Below, piece by piece: positions 25,221 to 33,480 of a stretch of 45,018 bases of DNA. Below the pieces are notes generated by a model, which was not told where the DNA came from, did no database searches, and saw only the letters and a program-made list of their open reading frames with translations. Source of the stretch: an uncultured Bacilli bacterium (GTDB lineage Bacteria > Bacillota_I > Bacilli_A > RF39 > UBA660); contig CAKOMC010000006.1 in assembly GCA_934096535.1 (NCBI GenBank), positions 1 to 45,018 on the forward strand. The letters are read 5' to 3'. The number at the start of each line of letters is the position of its first letter. Position 1 is the stretch's first letter. The translations under genes and the position numbers were made by a program.

Positions 25221-27176
25221 ATGTTTGAATTAGTATCTAAATACCAACCAAGTGGCGACCAGCCCGAAGCCATAAAAGAATTAGTTGAAGGTATTAACGA
25301 AGGTAAAAAAGAGCAGGTTCTTTTAGGAGCCACGGGAACAGGTAAAACTTTTACGATTGCCAATGTCATAGCAAAAACGAATAAACCAACCCTAGTTCTG
25401 GCTCATAACAAAACCCTTGCGGGTCAACTTTATTCAGAACTTAAAGAGTTTTTCCCTAATAACCATGTTGAATACTTTGTATCTTATTACGATTATTATC
25501 AACCTGAGGCCTATGTTCCCTCAAGTGATACTTATATTGAAAAAGATAGTTCTATCAATGATGAAATAGATGAACTTCGTCATGGAGCCACTTCAAGTCT
25601 TATTAATAATCGTGATGTTATCGTTGTTGCCTCGGTATCTTGTATCTATGGTATCGGTGATAAAGAAGACTATGTTAACTCTATGTTAATCTTAAGTGTT
25701 GGTCAAAAAATAAGTCGGTCAGAGATTTTAAATCGTCTTATTGATATGACCTATGAGCGTAATGACCTAGATTTCCATCGTGGTACTTTCCGTGTTCATG
25801 GGGATACTATTGATATTATTTTAGCCAGTGAAAAATCTCATGGTATTAAAATTGAACTATTTGGCGATGAAGTTGATCGTATTTGCATATTTGATCCCTT
25901 AACTGGCGTTTTAGAAAAACAAGTAAAAAACATTTCTATTTTTCCTGCTACCCATTTTGTTACCAGTAAAGAAAAGCTTCAAGAAGCGGTAAGACGCATT
26001 CAAGAAGAATTAGAAAAACAATTAAAATTTTTTAAAGATAATAATAAACTTTTAGAAGAACAAAGACTAAGAGAACGCGTTAATTATGATATAGAAATGC
26101 TTAAAGAAACTGGCTTTTGTAATGGCGTAGAAAATTATTCTCGTCATCTGGCCTTGCGTGGTGAAGGCGAAACTCCTTCTACCTTGATGGATTTCTTTCC
26201 TGATGACTTTTTATTAGTCGTAGATGAATCTCATGTAACCTTACCCCAAGTTCGTGGTATGTATAATGGCGATAGAATGCGTAAACAAACTCTTGTAGAC
26301 TATGGCTTTCGCTTACCGAGTGCCCTTGATAACCGTCCATTAAAATATGAAGAATTTGAGAAGAAAATAAATCAAGTTATTTATGTATCAGCAACTCCGG
26401 GGGATTATGAACTAGAGCATACGCATAATCAATATGTCGAACAAATTATTAGACCAACTGGCCTTTTAGACCCAGAAATTGAAGTAAGACCAACTGAAGG
26501 TCAAGTTGATGATATTATTTCCGAAATAAATATTCGTAAAAATAAAAATGAAAGAGTTCTTATTACAACCTTAACTATTAGAATGGCTGAAGAATTAACT
26601 AATTATCTAAAAGAAGTAGGGATAAAAGTTGCTTATTTACATAGTGAGGTTAAGACCCTTGACCGTTTAAAAATTATTCATGACTTAAGATGTGGTAAAT
26701 ATGATTGTGTAGTTGGGATTAACCTTTTAAGAGAAGGTATCGATATTCCCGAAGTATCTTTAATTTGTATAATGGATGCTGATAAACAAGGCTTCTTAAG
26801 AAGTACAAGAAGTTTAATTCAAACCGTCGGGCGCGCGGCTCGAAATGCAAGTGGTCATGTCATAATGTATGCTGATACCATAAGTCAAGCCATGGATGAG
26901 ACTATCAAAGAAACCAATCGCCGTCGTCATATTCAAGAAGAGTACAACAAAGAACATCATATTACCCCCAAAACTATCATTAAAGAAATAAGAGAAGTTG
27001 TATCTAATGAAATCAAAGATGATAGCGGTAAAGAAAAGACAAAGATGAGTAAGAAAGATAAAGCTTTACTAATGCAATCTATTGAAACGCAAATGAATGA
27101 AGCTGCTAAAAACTTAGACTTTGAACGCGCCATGGAATTAAGAGATATTTTATTTGAAATGAAATCTAATAAATAA
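25221..27176 (+). CDS. uvrB: Excinuclease ABC subunit B
   Basis: The damage-verifying helicase of nucleotide excision repair. Walker A GATGTGKTF, the beta-hairpin region YYDYYQPEAYVPSSDTYIEK, the DEAD-like DESHVTLPQVRGMY, helicase motifs LREGIDIPEVSL and QTVGRAARN, and the C-terminal UVR (UvrC-binding) motif of the form EAAKNLDFERAMELRD are all present. The usual partner uvrA is not adjacent but about 8 kb downstream on the same strand. RBS TGGAGGAA. Confidence 0.96.
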   Translation: MFELVSKYQPSGDQPEAIKELVEGINEGKKEQVLLGATGTGKTFTIANVIAKTNKPTLVLAHNKTLAGQLYSELKEFFPNNHVEYFVSYYDYYQPEAYVPSSDTYIEKDSSINDEIDELRHGATSSLINNRDVIVVASVSCIYGIGDKEDYVNSMLILSVGQKISRSEILNRLIDMTYERNDLDFHRGTFRVHGDTIDIILASEKSHGIKIELFGDEVDRICIFDPLTGVLEKQVKNISIFPATHFVTSKEKLQEAVRRIQEELEKQLKFFKDNNKLLEEQRLRERVNYDIEMLKETGFCNGVENYSRHLALRGEGETPSTLMDFFPDDFLLVVDESHVTLPQVRGMYNGDRMRKQTLVDYGFRLPSALDNRPLKYEEFEKKINQVIYVSATPGDYELEHTHNQYVEQIIRPTGLLDPEIEVRPTEGQVDDIISEINIRKNKNERVLITTLTIRMAEELTNYLKEVGIKVAYLHSEVKTLDRLKIIHDLRCGKYDCVVGINLLREGIDIPEVSLICIMDADKQGFLRSTRSLIQTVGRAARNASGHVIMYADTISQAMDETIKETNRRRHIQEEYNKEHHITPKTIIKEIREVVSNEIKDDSGKEKTKMSKKDKALLMQSIETQMNEAAKNLDFERAMELRDILFEMKSNK

Positions 27177-27187
27177 AAAATAAACAA

Positions 27188-27235
27188 ATAAACGAATAAA
27201 AAAATAAACGAATAAAAAAATGAACGACTAAAAAA
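27188..27235. repeat. Three 16-bp tandem repeats downstream of uvrB
   Basis: Unit ATAAACGAATAAAAAA at 27188-27203 and 27204-27219, and a variant ATGAACGACTAAAAAA at 27220-27235; a partial unit precedes them. It is simple-sequence DNA just after the uvrB stop, with no terminator hairpin. Confidence 0.8.
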
Positions 27236-27290
27236 AGTAAAATTGCAATCAATCATACAGAAATTTAGAATTAAAAATAAATAAGCCCTA

Positions 27291-27318
27291 TTCAAATTTA
27301 AAAAAGTTGTGCTATAAT
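27291..27318 (+). promoter_or_regulatory. Promoter of the pyrophosphatase gene
   Basis: TTCAAA (27291-27296), 16 bases, perfect TATAAT (27313-27318) with TGC before it (extended -10). Confidence 0.6.
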
Positions 27319-27353
27319 AACCCTATTGAAGAAAAGAAAGAAGTGTAGTAAAA

Positions 27354-28976
27354 ATGAAAATGACTTATGTAATCGGACATAAAAAACCAGATACTGATTC
27401 CGCTTGTGCTTCCATCAGTTACTCTTATTTAAAGAATAAACTAGGTTGGACTACTGAACCAAGAGTCTTAGGAAATATAAATAAAGAAACAAAATTTGCT
27501 TTAGATTATTTTAAAGTAGAAGAACCAAAATATTTAAATGATGTAAAAGTTCAAATTAAGAATATGTCTTATTTAAAAGATGCTTATATTAATGAACATA
27601 CATCTATTGCTAAAACCTTTGAAGAATTACAAAGACTTGGCGTAACTGGTCTTCCTCTTGTTGATGAAAATAACAAATTAAAGGGCTATATTAATGTTAA
27701 AGAGATGGCTAAAAATATTATTCAAGGGGATATTTATGAGTTAAATACATCATATCAAAATATTTTAGAGGTATTAAATGGTAAAGAAGTATTAAAATTC
27801 GATGATGAAATTAAAGGGGAAATAATTGCTGCTGCTTACAAGAGTAAGACTTTCACCGAAGGAATCGAATTAAATAATAATAACATTCTAATCGTGGCTG
27901 ATAGACAATATATAATTGATTATGCCATTGATTGTGGTGTTAAACTAATTATTATCGTTGGTGATAGAACCTTCCCCGAAGAATTAATTGAAAAGGCTAA
28001 AGAAAAACAAGTTAATGTAATTAGTACTCCTGATTCTACTTATGTTACTGCTAATAGAATGAAACTTTGTAATTATATTGAAACTATTAATATTAATCCT
28101 AACCCAGTCAAGTTTACTGATTCAGATTATCGTGATGATTTTATAACTATTTCTAATAAATTAGGACATACTAACTACCCAATAGTAAATCAAGATAATA
28201 CTTGTGTTGGAATGCTAAGATTAATTGACCAAAATAATTATGAAAAATATAATGTTATTTTAGTTGACCACAACCAACCTGCTCAAAGTGTAGATGGTTT
28301 AGAAGAAGCCGACATTATGGAAATTATTGATCACCATAACCTAGGTAATTTAGGAACTCAAATCCCTATTCAATTCCGTTCTATGCCAGTAGGATGCACT
28401 TGTACTTTGATTTATCAAATTTATAAAGAAAATAACATTGAAATTCCTGAAAATATTGCAGGTTTAATGCTAAGTGCGATTTTATCGGATACTTTATTGC
28501 TTAAAAGTCCAACAACTACTGATATGGATGTGGAAGTTGCTCGTAAATTGGCTGCTATTGCTAACCTTGATATTCAAGAATATGGTATGGCTATGTTAAA
28601 AGCCGGTTCTTCGATAGCCGGTATGACAATTTCTGAAATTGTTGAACAGGATTTCAAAACCTTTAAACTTGGTGAAACTTCTATCGGTATTGGTCAAGTT
28701 ATGACTTTAGATTTTGACGAAATTGCTAAAGATATGCCAAAGTATATTGCTCATTTAGATGAAATGTGTGTAAAAAATAACTATAAATTAGCTGTCTTAT
28801 TTGTAACTGATGCGGTTAAAAATGGTTCATACTTACTTTACAGTACTGGTTCTGAGGCCGTTGTTGCTGAGGCTTATAAAATTAAGGAAGCCGCTGAAGG
28901 AACATATTTACCAGATATGGTTTCTCGTAAGAAACAAATGTATCCTGCCTTGGCAGCTGTTATTTCTGCTAATTAA
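27354..28976 (+). CDS. ppaC: Manganese-dependent inorganic pyrophosphatase with CBS/DRTGG insert
   Basis: A family II pyrophosphatase (DHH superfamily) that hydrolyses PPi to phosphate and pulls biosynthesis forward. The N-terminal GHKKPDTDS (8-16) is the metal site. A regulatory insert of about 250 residues holds two CBS modules with a DRTGG-type domain between. The catalytic core resumes at VDHNQPAQ and IIDHHNLG, with SMPVGCTCTLIY and SAILSDTLLLKSPTTT. The length of 540 fits CBS-type enzymes, which are controlled by adenine nucleotides; that is family knowledge. Confidence 0.92.
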   Translation: MKMTYVIGHKKPDTDSACASISYSYLKNKLGWTTEPRVLGNINKETKFALDYFKVEEPKYLNDVKVQIKNMSYLKDAYINEHTSIAKTFEELQRLGVTGLPLVDENNKLKGYINVKEMAKNIIQGDIYELNTSYQNILEVLNGKEVLKFDDEIKGEIIAAAYKSKTFTEGIELNNNNILIVADRQYIIDYAIDCGVKLIIIVGDRTFPEELIEKAKEKQVNVISTPDSTYVTANRMKLCNYIETININPNPVKFTDSDYRDDFITISNKLGHTNYPIVNQDNTCVGMLRLIDQNNYEKYNVILVDHNQPAQSVDGLEEADIMEIIDHHNLGNLGTQIPIQFRSMPVGCTCTLIYQIYKENNIEIPENIAGLMLSAILSDTLLLKSPTTTDMDVEVARKLAAIANLDIQEYGMAMLKAGSSIAGMTISEIVEQDFKTFKLGETSIGIGQVMTLDFDEIAKDMPKYIAHLDEMCVKNNYKLAVLFVTDAVKNGSYLLYSTGSEAVVAEAYKIKEAAEGTYLPDMVSRKKQMYPALAAVISAN

Positions 28977-28985
28977 AATAAAAAT

Positions 28986-29019
28986 GAAGAAAGTTTCTAG
29001 GTTGAGGCTTTCTTTTTTT
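28986..29019 (+). terminator. Intrinsic terminator after ppaC
   Basis: AAGAAAG (28987-28993) pairs with CTTTCTT (29008-29014), followed by a T-run. Confidence 0.7.
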
Positions 29020-29052
29020 ATGGAAAAATAATTTAAGTTGCTTTCTTATTGA

Positions 29053-29090
29053 TTTATGATTACTTCCCACCCGCCACTCCCAGAGCGGGC
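29053..29090 (-). repeat. Second copy of the 17-base repeat with G-rich, GC-rich flank
   Basis: The complement of 29053-29069 is TGGGAAGTAATCATAAA, identical to 2181-2197. On the minus strand the preceding bases (29070-29090) are G-rich and include a CCCGC/GCGGG inverted repeat on 29070-29089. It is a GC-rich island in AT-rich noncoding DNA between ppaC and the DUF1294 gene. Confidence 0.7.
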
Positions 29091-29238
29091 TATATATTTG
29101 AAAAGGTTTTTATCTATTCTAATTGAGTAATTTTAGATACATCTTCTTTTATAAAGATAAATTATGACATTTCCATTAACAGAAGTTAGGCAGACCTCTT
29201 ATTTTGTTTATAGTTAAAAAATATAGAAACTAAAGAGT

Positions 29239-29499
29239 TTATGAAAAATAAAAATTGTATAGAAGTGTAAAGTGAATAATAAAGGCGACAACTAACCATA
29301 ATTTAAAATACCATTTCTTAGTTTTATGGTGCCAGATTACCATGCCAAGGCCACCACCAAAAAACCCACCTAAAATAAAAGATATAAGAATTGTTTTTTC
29401 ACTAATACGCCATTTATGCCTAATGGCCAAATATTTATCAATTCCCAAAATAATAAAACTTAGCAAATTAATAAAAAGATAGTAATGTATTAGAATCAT
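29239..29499 (-). CDS. DUF1294 membrane protein
   Basis: An 86-residue protein with three or four membrane segments and the DUF1294 signature: LGIDKYLAIRHKWRISEKTILISFILGG, then GGGLGMVIWHHKTKKWYF. Function unknown. I start it at the ATG at 29499, because AGGTG (complement of 29506-29510) is correctly spaced for it and overlaps the GTG at 29508. Confidence 0.85.
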   Translation of the reverse strand: MILIHYYLFINLLSFIILGIDKYLAIRHKWRISEKTILISFILGGFFGGGLGMVIWHHKTKKWYFKLWLVVAFIIHFTLLYNFYFS

Positions 29500-29583
29500 A
29501 TTCAACACCTATAATAATTATAAATTAAAATCTGAAAATATGGTAAGATAATGATATAAATAATTTAAAGAAAGGGTAGACTT

Positions 29584-29595
29584 ATGTCTATATAA
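29584..29595 (+). other. Three-codon leader reading frame before the SDR gene
   Basis: AAAGAAAGGG (29567-29576) is correctly spaced for the ATG at 29584, which reads Met-Ser-Ile-stop in frame with the dehydrogenase that starts at 29602. The dehydrogenase start has no RBS of its own. It is either a leader that allows re-initiation or a nonsense mutation near the original start. Confidence 0.5.
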
Positions 29596-29601
29596 TTGCA
29601 T

Positions 29602-30360
29602 ATGAAAGCACTTATTACTGGAGCCTCAAGCGGCCTTGGTCGTGACATGGCAAAATATTTATCAAATCTAGGCTGGGATTTAATAGTAGTGGCCCGTCGC
29701 GAAGAAAGATTAAAAGAATTACAAAAAACATTAAAAACTGATGTTAAAATTATAAACTTAGATTTAGGCGTAGAAGAAAACTGTTATAAACTATATGAAA
29801 TGACAAAAAATGATAATATAGATTTATTAATTAATAATGCTGGCTTTGGCTTATTTGGATTAACAACCGAAACTAGCCTTGACCGTGAATTAGAAATGAT
29901 AAATTTAAATATAAAGGCCGTTCATATATTAACAAAACTATTTTTACAAGATTTTTATCAAAAGGATAAAGGTCAGATATTAAATGTTGCCTCTTCGGCT
30001 GGCTTTTTAGCTGGACCTCGCTTAAATACATATTATGCTACTAAAAATTATGTGCTAAAATTTACTCTAGCCATTTATGAAGAATTAAGACACCAAAATA
30101 GTCATGTTAAAATATCATGTCTTTGTCCGGGCCCAGTTGCCACGGAATTTAACAAAGTAGCGGGTGGTAAATTTAATATTGAAGAAAAAAAATCTTACCA
30201 AGTAGCTAAATATGCCATTGATAAGACTCTTCAAAATAAACTAATAATAGTACCGGACTTAAGTGTTCGCCTCGGTTTGTTCTTTAATCGCTTTATCCCA
30301 ACTAAATTATCTTTGAAAATAATTTATCATATCCAAGAACGAAAAGTAAAAAAACATTAA
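29602..30360 (+). CDS. Short-chain dehydrogenase/reductase
   Basis: A 252-residue classical SDR. The cofactor loop is TGASSGLG (8-15 region), an Arg pair after strand 2 (ARREER) suggests NADPH, then NNAGFG, catalytic Ser in NVASSAGF, the YATKN (YxxxK) motif and CPGPVATEF. Substrate unknown; the family's DltE/YqjQ-like branch is possible. The family start is MKALITGASSG, which fits the ATG at 29602. Translation probably depends on the leader frame at 29584. Confidence 0.85.
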   Translation: MKALITGASSGLGRDMAKYLSNLGWDLIVVARREERLKELQKTLKTDVKIINLDLGVEENCYKLYEMTKNDNIDLLINNAGFGLFGLTTETSLDRELEMINLNIKAVHILTKLFLQDFYQKDKGQILNVASSAGFLAGPRLNTYYATKNYVLKFTLAIYEELRHQNSHVKISCLCPGPVATEFNKVAGGKFNIEEKKSYQVAKYAIDKTLQNKLIIVPDLSVRLGLFFNRFIPTKLSLKIIYHIQERKVKKH

Positions 30361-30377
30361 ATTTTTAATTTGGATAA

Positions 30378-30869
30378 TTATTTACTTCTAACATTAATTC
30401 TTTTACGAGTTAATGTTTTGTTTTTTCTCTTTTTGCTAGCCATTTCGATAGCTTCTTCTACTAGATATTCTTGCAATCCATCATCAATCGGACTTTCGAT
30501 AAAATGTTCTTTAATTTCGGGAATATCACTTAATTCTTCACTATCTAAAATTATATAATTTCTGATGTTATGTATGGTAATGTAGTCTATAATTTCCGCT
30601 GCCTTATCATAATCAATAAAATCAGTTTTCCCTAAAATTATAAATCCCATACTTCTTAAAGCCGTTTCTAATTGATGAAAATCGTCATCAAAGCGCAGTG
30701 AAGATGTCATTACAATCTTACCATTGGTGGCATTTGTTAATCTTTTTAATAAAAACAAAGCATTGGTATCAATACCGAACTGTTTATAAATGTCTTTAGA
30801 ACTACTGTTCTTTATACTATTATAATTTGTTAAAACTCCTTCAATTTCTAAAAAAATAATTGTTTCCAT
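30378..30869 (-). CDS. HAD-like protein with altered catalytic motif
   Basis: A 163-residue protein resembling the HAD domain found in Swiss-Army-knife RNA repair proteins: FLEIEGVL at the N-terminus, GKIVMTSSLRFD as motif II and YIILDSEEL as motif III, with a basic tail. Active HAD enzymes need DxD in motif I; here both are glutamate (residues 8 and 10), so phosphatase activity is doubtful. It is divergent from tspO across 64 bases. RBS CGGTGA. Confidence 0.7.
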   Translation of the reverse strand: METIIFLEIEGVLTNYNSIKNSSSKDIYKQFGIDTNALFLLKRLTNATNGKIVMTSSLRFDDDFHQLETALRSMGFIILGKTDFIDYDKAAEIIDYITIHNIRNYIILDSEELSDIPEIKEHFIESPIDDGLQEYLVEEAIEMASKKRKNKTLTRKRINVRSK

Positions 30870-30884
30870 AAAATCACCGGAGCT

Positions 30885-30918
30885 TATTATAAATAATAAT
30901 TTATATTTTGTATATACT
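30885..30918. promoter_or_regulatory. Divergent promoter region, HAD gene and tspO
   Basis: The 64-base gap carries a minus-strand TATAAT-like box near 30889-30895 and a plus-strand TATACT at 30913-30918. -35 boxes are not clear. Confidence 0.35.
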
Positions 30919-30933
30919 AATGATGGTGATATT

Positions 30934-31443
30934 ATGGAAAATGATAAAAATAATTTAAAAAATACCTTAAATCAAGAGAAAGTAAACTATAAAATGTTGA
31001 TTTTATTTATTGGTTTTGCTCTAGCAGCGGGTTTTCTTGGTTCTCTACTTGGGGGTAATATGGCTTCGTTTAAAACCTTGAAAAAACCTTTCTTTACTCC
31101 GCCACCAATTACTTTTCCGATCGTTTGGACAATTCTTTATATTTTAATGGGAGTATCTTCCTATCTCATTTGTTGTAATAAAACAGATAAGAAATTTAAA
31201 AAAAGAGCCTGCTTCTTTTATTTAATACAATTATTAGTAAATACTCTTTGGTCATTATTTTTCTTTCGTCTTAGTTGGTTCCTTTTTGCTTTTTTCTGGT
31301 TATTACTTCTTATTGTTTTAGTTATTGTAATGATAATAAAATTCTACAAACTAAAACCTTTAGCGGCCTATCTCCAAATACCTTATCTATTGTGGTTAAT
31401 AATTGCGGGCATTTTAAATATATCAATTGTAATACTTAATTAA
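30934..31443 (+). CDS. tspO: TspO/MBR-family membrane protein
   Basis: A 169-residue five-helix membrane protein. The family pattern is KPFFTPPPITFPIVWTILYI in the first loop and helix 2, followed by LVNTLWSLFFFRLSW and LQIPYLLWLIIAGILN. TspO proteins bind tetrapyrroles or sterol-like ligands; the bacterial role is stress- or porphyrin-related. The N-terminal 25 residues form a hydrophilic extension. RBS GATGGTGA. Confidence 0.9.
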   Translation: MENDKNNLKNTLNQEKVNYKMLILFIGFALAAGFLGSLLGGNMASFKTLKKPFFTPPPITFPIVWTILYILMGVSSYLICCNKTDKKFKKRACFFYLIQLLVNTLWSLFFFRLSWFLFAFFWLLLLIVLVIVMIIKFYKLKPLAAYLQIPYLLWLIIAGILNISIVILN

Positions 31444-31472
31444 AAAGTACTTCTTAACAAATTTAGTCTATC

Positions 31473-31500
31473 AAAAAAGATAGATGTTTTTTCTATCTTT
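31473..31500 (-). terminator. Intrinsic terminator of the XRE-peptidase operon
   Basis: Arms AAAGATAGA (31476-31484) and TCTATCTTT (31492-31500); the T-run is on the minus strand. Confidence 0.7.
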
Positions 31501-31512
31501 AGGTTATAAGCA

Positions 31513-32820
31513 TTATTTTTTATAATTTGCTTTTACTTCCTCTAAATTCTTTATTTCTAAAGCTAAATACTCTTTTAAATAAGGATTATCAGTTTTACTT
31601 AAATCATTTTGTAGTTCTTCAGCAGTTTTTCTTCTGACAGCACCATCATCATTAACATAAATTATATTTAAAAGTTTAAACATTTTTACTTCTAAAATAT
31701 TTGGATTTTCTTGAATCATTGTATCTAATAATTCGTGAGTATATACAATATCCCTATTATTTTTTAGAAATTTTTCGCCATTTAATTCCACACTTTCATC
31801 TTTATTAGCACTCTCGTAAAGTCCAAAGTCTTCAATGAATTTAGGAATGCCAAGCTTAGAATTAAATACCCCATTTACTTTTCCATATCTTTGGATTGTA
31901 TCCATATATACAGTATTTAGATATCTATTTTTATCATTTTCACTAATCATGTTTCCTAGCCTTTTCATTAAATTATTTATATAGCGAAAGGCAAAAAAGT
32001 TAGCCGTATTTTCTTCAAAATTTAAAGTATAATTATCATTTTTATAAATATTATCATAGCCATATTCCGAACATAACAAACGACAAGCCTTTTCTATACA
32101 GTGTTCCATATTATAGGCTATATTTTTATCAATTATTCCATTAAGTAAACAGTCCTTTATATAACAATGGCATAATTCGTGAGTAATAGTAAAAATTAAA
32201 TTTAAAGGTGATTCTTTTTGATTAAAAACCTCTAATATATAATTTTCACTTAATTTAAATGAGTCTTTGCTGATGCTAGCACCCAAGGTCTTACTTTTTT
32301 TATCATACATTGCTATAAAAACATCGGCATTCTTTATTCCTAATTCTTTGGCTATACTTTTAGTATAATTTTTTAATAATATCTTATAACTATCGTAACT
32401 TAGATAACCTCTGCCTTCATCTAACAAATAATAAAAATTTTTTGCCGAAAAACGACTAAAGAACTTAGGCAAGTCCTTGTCATATTGAAATAAAATATTA
32501 ACTAGTTCTTGATCTTTTTTATCGTTAATAAATCTGTCGAAGTATATTATAAAATTTAATCTGAAATCTCTAACTACGGCATCCAATTGATACTTTTCTT
32601 TAAATTCTTTATATACGGGACTATCATAATCAGAAAAATAAATACGAGCTAATCTTGGTTCTAGAACTAGTTTTTCAGAATATTTATTTTCTAAGTCATT
32701 TAAATAAGAATCAACCTCATAAAAATTCTGCATATCTTCTATTACATATCCACAAGCCTCACACTTGAATTGAGAATTAATACTATTTGGATATCCACAT
32801 ATAGGACACTTAAAAATCAC
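31513..32820 (-). CDS. Zinc-ribbon protein with ImmA/IrrE-like HExxH peptidase motif
   Basis: A 435-residue protein. The N-terminal zinc ribbon has CPIC (5-8) and CEAC (20-23). A central zincin site reads THELCH (213-218), and FEENTANFFAF (268-278) supplies the third Glu, the layout seen in ImmA/IrrE/COG2856 peptidases. The C-terminus is charged and helical. It starts with GTG two bases after the stop of the XRE regulator, so they form one operon. In mobile elements such as ICEBs1 an ImmA peptidase cleaves its XRE partner to induce gene expression; the same pairing is inferred here. The target could also be another regulator. Confidence 0.75.
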   Translation of the reverse strand: MIFKCPICGYPNSINSQFKCEACGYVIEDMQNFYEVDSYLNDLENKYSEKLVLEPRLARIYFSDYDSPVYKEFKEKYQLDAVVRDFRLNFIIYFDRFINDKKDQELVNILFQYDKDLPKFFSRFSAKNFYYLLDEGRGYLSYDSYKILLKNYTKSIAKELGIKNADVFIAMYDKKSKTLGASISKDSFKLSENYILEVFNQKESPLNLIFTITHELCHCYIKDCLLNGIIDKNIAYNMEHCIEKACRLLCSEYGYDNIYKNDNYTLNFEENTANFFAFRYINNLMKRLGNMISENDKNRYLNTVYMDTIQRYGKVNGVFNSKLGIPKFIEDFGLYESANKDESVELNGEKFLKNNRDIVYTHELLDTMIQENPNILEVKMFKLLNIIYVNDDGAVRRKTAEELQNDLSKTDNPYLKEYLALEIKNLEEVKANYKK

Positions 32821-32822
32821 GA

Positions 32823-33158
32823 TTAATTTAAATCTCTCTTTCTTATGGCCTCACTATACCATAAACATTCATCTTTTTCTCTATCTTTTAACATTAAAAA
32901 ATTATTAATCATTTTATATGTTTTGGGATTCATACTTTTGATATTATAACCAGTTAATGGTGAGTCATCTTCGATACGCCCAAGTAAATAATCACAAGAA
33001 GTATTTAAATAGTCGGCAATTTTTATTAAAGCCTCACAACTAGGTTGAGCTTTTCCTGATTCGTAAGCACTGATAGTCTCTTGCTTAACATTAATAACTC
33101 TAGCTAAATCTACTTGCGTAATCTTTCTTTTAATTCTAATTTTTTTAATATTATTCAT
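32823..33158 (-). CDS. XRE-family transcriptional regulator paired with the zinc peptidase
   Basis: A 111-residue protein with an N-terminal HTH_XRE (ITQVDLARVINVKQETISAYESGKAQPS, split by the turn at residues about 22-24) and a C-terminal tail that may be a peptidase-sensitive or dimerisation region. RBS AGGATGA. Its promoter (33184-33211) carries a perfect 16-bp palindrome over the -10 box, in keeping with autorepression. First gene of a two-gene operon with the ImmA-like peptidase. Confidence 0.85.
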   Translation of the reverse strand: MNNIKKIRIKRKITQVDLARVINVKQETISAYESGKAQPSCEALIKIADYLNTSCDYLLGRIEDDSPLTGYNIKSMNPKTYKMINNFLMLKDREKDECLWYSEAIRKRDLN

Positions 33159-33179
33159 AAATCATCCTACCATTTCTAT

Positions 33180-33195
33180 CTATATTATAATATAG
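33180..33195. promoter_or_regulatory. Palindromic operator candidate at the XRE promoter
   Basis: CTATATTATAATATAG is a perfect 16-bp palindrome that covers the minus-strand -10 box of the XRE-peptidase operon. Confidence 0.5.
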
Positions 33196-33211
33196 GTAAC
33201 ATTAATTGTAA
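33184..33211 (-). promoter_or_regulatory. Promoter of the XRE-peptidase operon
   Basis: On the minus strand TTACAA (complement of 33206-33211), 16 bases, TATAAT (complement of 33184-33189). Confidence 0.6.
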
Positions 33212-33449
33212 ACCAACCTTAAAAACTAATTTTACTATAAAATTTTTAGATATCTTTTAAAAAAGTCTTGTTAATTCATAAAATTTAGAGTACTCTATAT
33301 ATCTATAAAACATAATAAGTCATAATAGTTATTTTCATTATTTATATAGGTGGCTTTTCGTCTTTCTTTCTAAATACTTTGCCTTTTTTAAATCACTTAA
33401 TTCTTTATTAAAATTTAAGTGCAAAAATTTTTCCTAAACCATAAATTTA

Positions 33450-33458
33450 TGATACAAT
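33450..33458 (+). promoter_or_regulatory. Extended -10 box for the 33481 gene
   Basis: TGA followed by TACAAT (33453-33458); no clear -35 box. Confidence 0.4.
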
Positions 33459-33480
33459 AACGACTTGAGTGAGTGATATT

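Larger units (their letters stand above)
33159..33480. other. Intergenic region of 322 bases
   Basis: It holds the XRE promoter with its palindromic operator candidate (33180-33211) and the extended -10 box of the next plus-strand gene (33450-33458). The stretch between is AT-rich, including a segment near 33336 loosely resembling one near 2101. No gene or RNA was recognised. Confidence 0.6.

Noticed and set aside
26957..27295. Minus-strand 112-codon frame over the uvrB 3' end
   Set aside because: Its hydrophobic, Phe-rich stretch comes from reading the A-rich tandem repeat backwards; no RBS.
28810..29031. Plus-strand frame overlapping the end of ppaC
   Set aside because: Shifted-frame shadow of a well-supported gene and its terminator.
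30370..30558. Plus-strand frame over the HAD gene
   Set aside because: Antisense shadow; the minus-strand gene has recognisable HAD motifs and an RBS.
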